From contig CM018032.1 of the NCBI GenBank assembly GCA_008638375.1, positions 38,751,355 to 38,815,354 on the forward strand: a DNA stretch of 64,000 nucleotides, in the 5' to 3' direction. This document shows positions 12,232 through 22,944 of the stretch, piece by piece. The notes beneath the pieces are model-generated. The model did not search any database. It had not been told where the DNA came from and worked only from the letters and a program-made list of their open reading frames with translations. The position numbers and the translations under genes are program-made. Each line of letters starts with the position of its first letter. The first letter of the stretch is position 1. This stretch comes from Nyssa sinensis. Its lineage: Eukaryota; Streptophyta; Magnoliopsida; Cornales; Nyssaceae.

Positions 12232-12432
12232 CTATCTCCAATATAATACCAATACTAGACGCATCAAATAAGATGAAGAATCCAAATAAGGCATGCGGTC
12301 AGCTACCTCTATCGAGTAATCTCTACAGATTCTCGTCAGCATCACACTACCCCTAATGTCATGGCACATGGTAAATATGAATGAATGAGATGCACTATAG
12401 TCTATCAGTATGCTAGTCCATAAACTAAACAC
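12232..12432 (-). pseudogene. E aspartic protease relic
   Basis: A 66-codon open stretch contains LIDYSASHSFIF, which aligns with the LIDSGASHSFI active-site region of gypsy proteases. The catalytic D-S-G triad reads D-Y-S here, so the active site is destroyed. It sits just downstream of the gag zinc knuckles, as expected for the gag-protease order. Frame and start are uncertain. Confidence 0.65.
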
Positions 12433-12490
12433 AAAAAAAATTGTACCTTAAGGCTCCGAAGGTCCAAAAAAATAGGTGACTCTAGGCTGG

Positions 12491-13360
12491 CTACTGCATA
12501 ACGCCACTCTGAGTGGTCTGGTCCTGCCTACCACCCCTCTGACTGAGAGTTCTGACTCTCAATGCTGTGGGTGCATGCTGAAAATACGGTATCGGAGGTC
12601 CCTGACCCAATAGTGGTCTTGGTAGAGGCACTTGGGTATACTGATAGTAATGTGGCTCCTCTAAGTCCTGGGAAATCGGCCTCTGAGGACAGTTGGCCAT
12701 AATATGGCCAGCCTGGTGGCATACAAAACAAAGTCGTGGGGTCCCCCGTCCTTGACTCTGGACTGGTGATGGAAATGACTCCTGACTAGACCCGATCCTC
12801 TGTCTCAAGCGGGGGTCCTTCAGAGGACAAGTGATCCTCTTGTGGCTAGGCTGTCCACAATAAAAACAAATAATGGTCCCTTGGGATGTGGATGTGGATG
12901 TGGAAGAAGTACCAGTCCGGAACCTCTTCAATAGGCTCCTACCAGTGTGAGTCTGGGCGGGTATAAATATCTGTGCAGAAGAAGCACGAGCTCGAGGCCT
13001 CTTCGATGGTCTCTTACCAGTGTATATCGGGGTAGACCTAGGGATCTGTGCTGGAGTTGCCCCGCTATGGGTCTGGGGCTCTCTAACTCCTCTAAGCTCA
13101 GCCAACTCCCTCTCAGCCCTGACAGCTCTCGTCGCTACCTCCTGTATAGTGTGAAGGCATTCCTGCATAATGGTCGCTATGTCCCTAGAACCACTAGTCT
13201 GCCCTACCCCCACTGGAGCAGGTGTAAAAGTGACGGCCTCCTCAACTGTGCCATCTGCAGAAGCAGTAGCTCTGGGCCAACTATGTCACGGTGATGCAGT
13301 GGTCCTAGGCTCATTGTGTCTAGGTGGTATAAGTCTGGGAGTAGCCTGTCTCGGTGGCAT
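12491..13360 (-). pseudogene. E gag remnant: N-terminus fused to two CCHC zinc knuckles
   Basis: The first Met is at 13360 (MPPRQATPRLIPP). One in-frame TGA lies near 13290, after which 240 codons are open from 13213 to 12491. The product has an N-terminal part with a helical stretch (about IMQECLHTIQEVATRAVRAE), then basic Arg/Lys-rich sequence and two knuckles, CFYCGQPSHKRITC and CFVCHQAGHIMANC, both C-x2-C-x4-H-x4-C. The conserved capsid (Retrotrans_gag) domain expected between them is absent, so this is an internally deleted gag. It may bind nucleic acid but should not assemble particles. Confidence 0.85.
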
Positions 13361-14680
13361 GTCTACAAGTTCAAAGAGGAGAAAAATTAATAACCCATTT
13401 TTTTTTCTCATTAGACACAGGTGTTAAAAGAACATTAAGTAGGTACTTGTCAACACTTCACAATTCCGAAGTAACAACCATAATATGTCATGACACACTT
13501 GCCTAATCAATACCTATATAACTAATGTCAACCATCCCTACCCGTTGGTTACACTAAACAGTTAATCATAGAGTTCCAACATAGCCCTCTTCTAAGAAGG
13601 ATTTTATCTAAACAATGTAATACACGCATATTTAAACCTTGCTAGTGTTCAACTAACTTACAAATGTTCAACTCCCAGTGAATACTATCCAAAACAATAC
13701 ATCTCTCCACAACCAGGTTTAACACAAGAACATCTTTAAAAATCTAAAGATAAACACTCTAAGTATCCATCCATACACAAAAAGCTTTACAAGTCCAAAT
13801 CCTTATTCTAGTATTTTTAAGGTTTGATGTGTCTTTTTATTTATGGTTTTCTACTTTATTAGAGTTTTGTTCATTTAAAATTTTAAAATTTTAAAATTCT
13901 TTCATTATTTCTTACTTTCATAGCTAGGTAATAACCCTTCATGGATCACAGCTCCTTTTGTTACTAGCTGATGGGGCGCCATCCATCAACTGTAACGCAA
14001 GACCTGAGACCAATCCAGTCTGTATAAATATCATAGTCATAGTACTATAATCCATGAAAATCGGTTACTAACCTAGCACGCTCATACAGAATCCACAAAC
14101 AACGGTCAATCCGGTAAACAACTAGGTTCACGACCTGTCTCCTAAGTAACTAGGCATACTGTCTACCATGTAGATAACTAAGTGTACAACCTACACCTCC
14201 AATAACTAGGCATACCGTCCATCCCATAGAGTATACGGTCTATCACATAGACACGAGTTTCTAATCTTAGTCAACCACTACCACAAAAAAATTCACATGT
14301 TCCCTATCTATCGGGAAATCAAGTATAGTGCATACTCGTGCACACCAATGCAATACGTGTATATAAAATCTTTTAGATAAAAGCTCAGCCATGTTCTTAT
14401 TAGCGACTAGGGAGTACGTATAGCATGTCATAATGTACACTTAACAAATTCTTCACACATCATACATGTCATGCATCTCACTACATTAAATCACATAATC
14501 ATGCATCAGAACATATCATCAATCAACACGTAATCACAACAAGTCATGCTTCAAGTGTATAAAATCATATAACACACGAAATCCTATCGCATGCTACTAA
14601 CAGTTCACACTAGGTCTCATTCTCTTCTCTAGGGTCTCATGGTGTTCAACAACACCCCACGGTCTCTAGGTATTCGAACC
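13361..14680. other. Leader of element E, non-coding
   Basis: About 1.3 kb between the gag start and the primer-binding site. No ORF with recognisable content is present. Repeated phrases such as CTAGGCATACCGTC and ACCTAC around 14110-14240 form a short imprecise tandem array. Confidence 0.6.
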
Positions 14681-14695
14681 TAAGCTCTGATACCA
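14681..14695 (-). promoter_or_regulatory. Primer-binding site of element E (initiator Met tRNA)
   Basis: TGGTATCAGAGCTTA on the minus strand, three bases inside the right LTR. It is an exact match to the common plant iMet-type site over its first 12 bases. Confidence 0.92.
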
Positions 14696-14698
14696 CGT

Positions 14699-17600
14699 TG
14701 TCACGCCCCGAATTCCAGCGAATCCGAGGCGCGACTAACGAGACAAAAAGAAATAAAATAATAAAGAAATAAAAGATAATTTAGGATAATCACATACATT
14801 CTACATACTGTTCTGATACATTACATAGGGTCTGGTCCATTTGTTCACAACATACAAAATAAGAAACAGTCTCGGGCTTATGCCCTTATACAATATCAAA
14901 TGCGCCCTTCGGGCCAAACATAATCCCCAATCAAATCATCTCCACGTCTCGCACAACTGGAGCATCATCTGAAATGTTTGCCCCACTAAAGGGGTCAGCT
15001 CAACATGCTGGTACAATATAATGCTAATGCAAGAAACAAAACTAAGGGCGTGGCATGTGCAAGTGTACAATTATTTCTATATAGCATTCGATATCATTAT
15101 GGCAGTATATGAACAGTATACAGTATATGAGTAGCATGCGTGACACACCCATGCAACTCTATGCCCACCCATGTCTCATGATACGGCCCTTCCCCGCTGG
15201 CATGAGTACCGCCACGTATGTCTCGCTTCACGGTCCGGAACCCGTCAGGCAGGCGAGTACCTATTGGCCGATTTTGGGTTTTTCACCATAGGATCTGCAC
15301 TCTCATAATGCATAGCACCACGTGCTCAACTCACGCCATGCACAAAGAACCATACTATGCCAAGATGCTCTGATTCATTCATGCCACAATGTAATCTCAA
15401 TGATGCATCTCATTCATATATGAAGCATGCTTTCAATCACATATCTCATAATCTCAATAATTCTCAAGGAATACAATTCACACACAATATACTAACACAT
15501 GCGATATACATACAATCATTATCTATATCATCACCCAACTTACAGCAAGATAGCATGAAGCACATAAGCATGTGAACAATCAAGCAAACAGGTGAACAAT
15601 CAAGGCAGCAGAACAAGTATTCCTAATCTCAATTATATTTCTTACTTAGCACAATATATCGTACCTGATAATTGACCTCAACCCGGGAAAGTGTACTCGT
15701 AGTATAGTGGATCACTGTGAGAATATCGAAGGTCAGATCACCTTCTCCTTGCCTTTTCGTGTTCCTAAAATCATAACATGTGACTCAGTTCATTTGTTTC
15801 CTGAATGATGCTATTCAACAAATTTTATGCCTTTATTTCATAAGTTTCTATTTTTCTAGATTAAACTCTACTATCGAGTCCAAAACGTCGAAGAAAATAA
15901 GTTTAGGTTTTCGTAGAATTCAATTCGGACATCTGGGTTCAAAAGGGCAAAACAGTCATTTTGCACTTTTCATAGGTCCTTACATTTCGAGACCTCTTTT
16001 CACAAATCGGACTCCACGGTTGAGTCCGAAATGCTCGAGATAATAAAGTTTCACTATTTGTTTACTTAATTTGGAGTTCGTTTGACTGTGTTTCAATTTA
16101 GGGGCATTTTGGTAACTTTAAAGGTTATTACGGGTCTTTTATTTTTCTGGACCCCGTCGCATAAAACGGAGTTCACCATTGGCCTCAGAATGGCCGAGAT
16201 AGTCAAAATACACTAATGACTTGTCCTATTTGGACTCCGGGTTATTTTAGAATATTTAAATAATTAAATTAATTAATTAATTAATTAATTAATTAATTTA
16301 ATTAATATTTATTAATATTTCATTCTGGTGGGGTCAAATTATAATAAGTGACAGTTGGGGGTCAGTTTGTAAATTTCGAAAGTTCTGGGTCAAAGTTAAT
16401 TTCCAAAAGTCTAGGGTTAATTTGTAAATTCCAATTTCCTTATTCCCAATCCGGTTAACCAAACAGGGGCCAATCCAAAAACAGGGATAGGATATCCCTG
16501 TTTCCAATTTAATTCAAATTTTTAATTTCATAAACCTGTAGCCAAACAGCCTTATTCCCATTTTAATTTAAAACCACAGGGCGACACGTGGCAGGGGCGG
16601 ATCAACCCAAGCCCGAACCGGACCCGGACCCGACCCGGAACAGTGCCTCCTTCCCCGTTTTTCCGGTGAAGCTCCAGTAGGGTTCCGGCGCCTTCTCCGG
16701 CGTCGGCGACCTTGTTCCGGTGGATTTTCCCAGTTTTAAAAATGTTATATTTTTCCATTTTTCCTGTAGATTCCATATCCAACCTTCATTTTTGATTTGG
16801 GTCACTCAAACGCCACGAATAGAGGATCAAAGTGCCATGGCCGAATCTCCGGCCAACTTTTCTTTTTGGTTTCTACGTCTATTCTTTTACTGTTTTTGGC
16901 CCAAACAATTCCCTTTAGCTTTCTGCACCTAACCCCATGCTTTTCCCTCTTTTTAAACTAAGTTTTACACATAAAATGTCAACCCAATCCCCCTCATGGC
17001 CGTGACCTGCAACTCCCCATTTCTCCCTCATCTTTCAACCATTTTAACTCATTCTTTTTGCATTATTTACCTCATTTCATGCTCTATAATACCCTAAAAT
17101 CAAATCAATCAAACAACTCAAAAACTTTAAAACAGAAACTAAACCCACTTACCTATTTTTCATAATTTCTCTTGTTGCAGTCTCTCTCTTCTCCTTCTTC
17201 CTCCTTGGTGCATCTCACTAGCTCTCTCTCCGTTCTCACAGTCCTCTCTCAGCCTCTCCCTTGCCCACGGTTTCTCTTTTCTTTCTTTCCTTCCAACCGA
17301 GACATATACCATCACACACTTCTACTCTCTCACGTCACCCCCTGCACAGCCCCTTTCCTTGACCCTTCTCCCTTCTGTTCAGTCCTTCTCTTTTCTCTAC
17401 AAGGCAGCTTTGCATTTAATGCAAAGCTGCCCTATACATATACACCTATATAACACTCATTACACACACACTAGACACACTCACTTACCTGACACCTCAC
17501 ACACACACTCGGTCAGTCACAAACACACACACACCCGTTCAATTTCACACACACACAGTGCACCCATGCACTGTTATATATACATACATATATACACATA

Positions 17601-17755
17601 TACATGTACATATTTTATCCCACACACCTACACATACATACCATACATATATATAATACATATGCATCAAAAATTAATAATAATATGATAATAAAAATTT
17701 AATAACCAAGGAAAATTTTCATATATATAAAAAAAAAAATTTTCGGGTTATTACA
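14699..17755 (-). repeat. 5' LTR of element E (right copy)
   Basis: 3057 bp, near-identical to 6811-9865, with the same hairpin (17403-17431), AATT run, ABRE/G-box core near 16585 and CA-rich tract. The differences I see are scattered substitutions and few small indels. Confidence 0.96.
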
Positions 17756-17782
17756 ATTATATTGATCCTAATTTCTATCTAG

Positions 17783-19660
17783 ATGGTTAATCATGAAGGT
17801 GGTTCAATAACTCGCCCTCCATTGTTTGATGGTACCAATTATGCATATTGTAAAGCTAGTATGAGAGTCTTCCTTAGGTTTATTAATGAACATGTTTGGT
17901 TGACTGTAGAAAGTGGTTAGGCACCCTCTATCACTGAAGCGACTGCAAAAAAGCTTCAACCTCAAAACCCCCAAATACATGGAATGAAATTGGACTCAAA
18001 AGGTGTGGGTATAATATTAAAAGGCTGAACCCTATTTTTAATACAATTATAGCTAAGGAGTTTTGACATATCATGATGTATGAAACATTTAAAGAAGCTT
18101 GGGATATCCTACAGACATGAGGGTATGACTATTGTGAAGAGGTTAAAACTCCAAAGTCAGCCTCAAGATTTGAAACACTTAAGATGGAAGAGTATTTTGA
18201 TGATTTTTATGCCAAATAAAGTGATGTTGTCAATTATTCCTATAATCTTGGGGAAAGAACTATGGAGCCCAAAATTCTATGAAAATTTTTTAGATATCTA
18301 CCTGAGAGGTTTCAATCAAAAGTCACTGCTATAGAGGAAAGTAAAGATATTGATTCTTTGAAAGTAGATGAGTTGGTAGGTTCCTTTCAAACCTATGAGT
18401 TGATATGTAGATAATGACATAAAAGCATTGCTTTAAAATCTGTTTAAGAGAAATCTGAAAAGGATCATGACACTGAGTCAGAACCTCTTAATGAAAATGA
18501 GCTAGCTATGCTTGTCAAGAGATTTAATTAAATATTAGAAGAGTATAAGCTCTCCTCTAATCAGGGTATCTCATCAAAGAAGACTACATCCAACTCTAGC
18601 AACTCGAAAGAAAAATCTTCCTTTAACAGTGATAAGAAAAAGTCTTATAACCAATCATCAGGACAATCTCCAATAAAATGTTATGATTGCTATAAATATG
18701 GTCATATCATTTCAGATTGCCCTAACAACATTAAAAATAAGGGAAATAGAAATTTTAGGATATTGATATCCACCTTGACTGATGACGATAATGAAGAGAA
18801 TGAGGAAAGTGAGGGTAATGAAGAAGAAGAACAACAACAGTAGTTCTTAGTCTTCATTGCCACCACAGAAATTTCAAAGAGTTCACACACCCTTGTTGTG
18901 AATGGACAAGATTCTGTTAGTGAGGAATCCTCAAAGAATAAAAGTGATTGTGAAGATGAACTTGACATACACGCTGCATATGATCAGCTGTATAATGAAT
19001 AACTCAAACTCAAGAAAGCAAATTTAAAGTTTGCAAACAAACTCAAACTTGTTAAAAAAGAAAAGAGTGCTAGTGTTGAAGGCGAGGCACTCATAAGTCA
19101 GATCAAAGCACATAGAGCAACTCTATTTGAGAGGCTTAAGGAAGTTAAGCAAAAGCGCAGTTCCTTAGTTATGGACATTGATAATATGAAAAAGGAGCTA
19201 GCTATACCAAGTCTGAAAAGACTATTCTCCAAGCTAAAGTTCACCACCTAGAACTTGAGTTAAAGAAAGTTAAGGAATTGAAAGTCACTTATGAAGACAA
19301 GTCTAATAAGTTAGGCAAAATGTTGAGTACTATCTCTGTCAAGAATAACACAAGTGGTTTAGGCTATGACACTCTCAATGATCCTAAAAAGCCTACAATG
19401 ACCAATCAGAATGAACAAGCACCCTTTAAACCTGTTAAGTTTGTCCCTCCTGCTCAAAAGCCTATAGAGGTACCACAACTTAAAAAACTTAGTTCTGCAT
19501 CTACTGTCAGGTTGATGGACACCCTAAGATATTTTGTAGAGAAGCTAGGAAGAGCAAAAATCACTAAATGCCAAATGTGCCAAAATCCAAGTTATGAGTC
19601 ATGAAGCAACAATTGAACACCTTAGCTCAAAAATCTCAGAGTTTAGCTTAAAAACTTAAT
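17783..19660 (+). pseudogene. Element A gag (UBN2-type) with zinc knuckle and coiled coil, broken
   Basis: The ATG at 17783 opens MVNHEGGSITRPPLFDGTNY, the typical copia gag start. A UBN2-like domain follows in shifting frames (DILQT near 18110, LPERFQSKVTA near 18305, DELVGSFQTYEL near 18375). The zinc knuckle CYDCYKYGHIISDC lies at about 18680-18720. An acidic Asp/Glu stretch (about 18780-18840) and a Lys/Glu-rich coiled-coil stretch (about 18990-19330) come next. Internal stops include a TAG near 17920 and another near 18842. Gag would form the virus-like particle; this copy cannot. Confidence 0.85.
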
Positions 19661-19663
19661 AAA

Positions 19664-20194
19664 ATGACTCATGCTATAAAATTCCAAAATAATTCTAAGA
19701 TTGTAACTAATGGAAACAAGAATCAACCAAAAGTTGTTGAAACCAAACCAAATCTACCTAAGAGGACTAGGCAAGTTTGGGTTAGAAAAGACAACTTGAA
19801 TTATCTTGTTATTCACACTGCTTTAAAAGCACATAATACTATACAATGGTATTTTTATAATGGGTGTTCTAGGCATATTACTGGTGACAAGTCTCTATTT
19901 TCTCACCTAGAGGATCACAATGGAGGAGTTGCCACTTTTTGTGATGAGAGTAAATCTAGTGTTTTAGGAAAGGGTTCCGTTCACATTGATAGGTTTCTTA
20001 AACTAGATAATGTGTTAAACATTGATGGTCTTAAAGCTAATCTAATCAACATAAGTCAGATTTGTGATGACAGTCATGCAATCCACTTCTTAGAAAAAGA
20101 ATGTGGAGTATATGACACTGAAGGAAAATATGTCTTACAAGGGATTAGGATTATGGACAACTATTATGGGATTAGTCCAAATAAGAAAAAATAA
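19664..20194 (+). pseudogene. Element A protease / GAG-pre-integrase piece
   Basis: An open stretch of 176 codons. It carries RQVWVRKDNLNY and then NGCSRHITGDKSLF, matching the copia aspartic protease active-site region. The usual L-D-S-G reads F-Y-N-G here, so the catalytic Asp is gone. The pre-integrase-like part (LKANLINISQICDD) follows. It ends at a stop at 20192-20194, where similarity to copia pol stops abruptly. Confidence 0.8.
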
Positions 20195-21027
20195 ACAATC
20201 AAAAAAAATCTTAAGTGTAGTTTAGGCCCCAACTTGCAAAAATGGTTTGCCTAATCGCGTAACAAAATAGGGCCTAAAAATTACTTGACCTTCAGCCCAT
20301 AAAGCCTACAGTTATAAGAAAGTTAACTCATACAAATTTTACATATAGGTAACATAAGGTTAGTTTACCCCAACATAGTAAAATTTGATAGTGTTCTAAT
20401 AACACAATGAAATTTCATTATTTGTTAGAACACACATTAAGTTGTAAAACATTAATTTTTAAGCACTACAATTGGACATTTCACTATTTGAATAACACAA
20501 AAACTTCTCTATTCTTTTCATTTTCAAATAGTGAAATTTGTATATATGCAAATAAAAATGATAAAACGACACAGTAAAATTTTACGATTTTAGAAATAAT
20601 GAAATTTTATTTTTCCAACAATGAAATTTCATTGTCCTTTTGTACAAAATTCATATGTAATACATATCTTGTTTGATAGATCTTAATTTTTAGAGTATAA
20701 ATATATAAACTTTATAGAAAAATAGATTTATATCTCAAATAATTGGGATAAGACTTTGTTGAGTTGTAGAAAATAGATTTATATATTGTAAGTTATTTAA
20801 ATTTTAAAATTTGAAAACCATTTAGAGAAGTTTATCTAATTTATGGCTAGACTATTATGCACATAATGGAACCATATAGGCAGAGGGCCATTTTAGTCAC
20901 AAATGAGGGACTTTAGGGTTCAAAAGATTGATTTTGGACTCCAGCTGAATAACTAACTTATTGGAGGATTGTTGACTGTTTGCCCCTTAAAAAAAATTAA
21001 AAGATAAGAGTCCTGATATGGCGAGCA
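20195..21027. other. Anonymous AT-rich DNA with a cluster of perfect palindromes
   Basis: No gene. Perfect palindromes: AATGAAATTTCATT (20405-20418), GTAAAATTTTAC (20574-20585) and ACAATGAAATTTCATTGT (20618-20635). Inverted arms TTTCACTATTTGAA (20479-20492) and TTCAAATAGTGAAA (20523-20536) lie between them. Near 20735-20765 is a phrase (AATTGGGATAAGACTTTGTT) that recurs with small changes near 55338, a dispersed repeat. Confidence 0.7.
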
Positions 21028-22381
21028 TGGAAAAGGCTTGAGGTAATCTAGATAACATAGGATTTGACCTAGAAGTGGGTGAATAGGTCAATTTTCTCAA
21101 TCAATTAATTTCTTAACCAATTTGTGATTATGGTTTTACTTTATTAATGCAAAATCTTTATGTTTCTCATGCGTGCAATGTAATGTAATTCTGTGAATAA
21201 TAGCAATAAAAGTAAAGAACAATCACACAAGAGAGATATATTTTTTACGTGAAAAACCTTTGCGAAAAAAATCACGGGATCTCGTCTAGATGCGCACCAA
21301 TCCACTATGAAGAGTATTGAAAAGTGTACAAACTTAACTCGATTACAATGATGACTTAGTACCTCGAGCCTTGTAGATAATGATCTAACATTTCATTGAC
21401 TCGAATCCTCAAGCATCTTTTACAGTGTCAACGTCTTCAAATCCTCAAACAATGCCAACCATAATTACAACATGACTCCTCACAGTCTTGGTATCCACTA
21501 ATCACACAAGTTGAAAATCCTTCGTGCTAGTACTCCACCAAGGTTGTAGAAATCACTGTGTAAATTTTGCTAATAGGAGGCTATATTTTCTAGGTAATTT
21601 AGAAGATTGAAAAGGTTTGGTTCACTTAGAAAACTCGCCAAAAAGCTCTTGAATTTTTTTGCATAAAATAACCTCAAAACTTAATGTAAAGACCTTCATA
21701 TATAGGATTAGGATTTCCAAAATCAAACAGGATTTGAAAAAGGCCGAGGAATCCTACTTCGCACTACCTTGTTCAAATGAGTCTCGAACAAGGTATCAAG
21801 CGAGCTAATCTGATGTAGTTGTAAAAATCATGTTACATGACCTCGTTCGAACCAACATCAAACGAATACTATTAGAGTTATGTTAAAATATTGATTCCTT
21901 AATCTCGTTCGAACGATCTATATTAGAAAATTGAAAATTAAAGCAATTTAATGGGCCTCGTTCAAACCAAGTACCATTCATGTATCCAACAAGCCTTACT
22001 AGTTTTGTTATAAATTCAAGTTTTGTGGCCTTGGTCGAACAAGCTTCGAGCAATGTTCGTTGGTTTTTAAAAATAAGGCCTATTCATGTTACATGGTCAC
22101 AACAAGCTCCCTACAAGGTATCAATCAAATGAGGTTAGTGTACCTTATTCAAACGACCTTAAGGTTTACTGTCATTTGAATGAGCTCGACTGCCTCAACT
22201 TATTTTGTTCCGAATTAAAATCTTAAGTCAACTAGTCAAGTTCATGACTTGTAGACACTGATGATTTTAGAAACATTTTTAAAACTAGTGTGCAACCAAT
22301 TTAAGTCAAGTCACTAAGTCCAATTACCTTTTCAAACCTATGCAATTGGTCATCTCTTAATCTTGAATGATGCATGTAACA
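21028..22381 (-). repeat. Relic SIRE-type LTR
   Basis: About 1.35 kb whose plus-strand reading parallels the reverse complement of LTR A and the plus reading of LTR B. Shared landmarks are TCTAGATA near the left edge, GTGGGTGAATAGGTC (compare GGAGGTGAATAGGTC in A), the CTTCAAATCCTC and GGTATCCACTAATC phrases, and several TTCGAAC/TTCAAAC motifs (21770-22190). The left edge TG at 21028 and right edge CA at 22381 are my best guesses. A poor match to a primer-binding site lies just left of it. No partner LTR or coding remnant is seen, so it may be a solo or truncated LTR. Confidence 0.5.
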
Positions 22382-22944
22382 ACTTCAACCGCAAGGCATA
22401 TATATAATGAAAATCCAAAGTGGTTCATAATTGGTATCAATTGGCAAGAAAATGCAATCAGTTCTGCTTCTCAACGGCTCAAGGGAGAGGAGCAAGGGGT
22501 ATTGCAAGCTAATACCATAGAAGTAGTTTTTTTTTATAAATCCACGGACTGCTAAAAACAAACTGCAAGTAAAATGTCTGCCCGAATATTGGGTCCATAA
22601 CTTCAACCAAGAAGACGATAATTCATCAATCCACTAACAGTAATTCACTGTGTGTCAAGAGTTGTGAGCTTCTGCATTTTTATGAACCCCGTGATTGGTT
22701 CCCAAGGCTCTCTTCCAAAATTGAAGCCACTCTTAATCAACATCGGGATTGGGGGAAAGAAAACACAAAAGACAACAAAATCCTTGTAATAACTCAAATC
22801 AGATACAGATTGAATATCAATAAAAACACTTTATTGTACATCTCAGTATTAATTTCCATTTCTGAGGAAGCCTACTACACAACTTAGATAATTTACTGGT
22901 CCATACAACACAATGAAAAGGTCAAAAGATCAAGACTTCAGGTC
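22382..22944. other. 3' flank and probable 3' UTR of the dioxygenase gene
   Basis: No coding sequence. For the minus-strand gene a canonical AATAAA lies at 22830-22835, 110 bases past the stop codon, a plausible polyadenylation signal. The remainder is anonymous. Confidence 0.6.
22830..22835 (-). terminator. Probable polyadenylation signal of the dioxygenase gene
   Basis: AATAAA on the minus strand 110 bases downstream of the stop codon at 22945. Confidence 0.55.

Larger units (their letters stand above)
6811..17755 (-). mobile_element. Ty3/gypsy chromovirus-like element E, non-autonomous, nested in A
   Basis: A 10,945-bp insertion with two 3.06-kb LTRs, perfect 5-bp target duplication ATTAT (6806-6810 and 17756-17760), TG/CA ends, a minus-strand primer-binding site at 14681-14695 and a polypurine tract at 9866-9878. 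The interior reads on the minus strand: an N-terminal gag piece with two zinc knuckles (12491-13360), a protease relic (12232-12432), and the integrase C-terminal half with a chromodomain-like tail (9915-10825). The gag capsid domain, reverse transcriptase, RNase H and the first part of the integrase are missing. Lineage is probably Tekay/Del, judged from the large LTRs, TGTAATAACCC start and chromodomain. The LTR copies are nearly identical over their whole length, so the insertion is recent. Confidence 0.95.
5468..20194 (+). mobile_element. SIRE/Maximus-like Ty1/copia element A, truncated and interrupted
   Basis: Consists of a 5' LTR (5468-6777), primer-binding site (6781) and leader interrupted by E, then gag (from 17783) and a protease/pre-integrase piece ending at 20194. 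The rest of pol and the 3' LTR are not found. Gag and protease carry many stops and frameshifts. The family assignment rests on the same gag architecture as element B (UBN2-type domain, CCHC knuckle, acidic stretch, coiled coil) and similar LTR ends. The SIRE/Maximus lineage name is inference. Confidence 0.75.

Noticed and set aside
18702..18968. Minus-strand Ser-rich ORF
   Set aside because: Antisense shadow of the acidic Asp/Glu region of element A gag.
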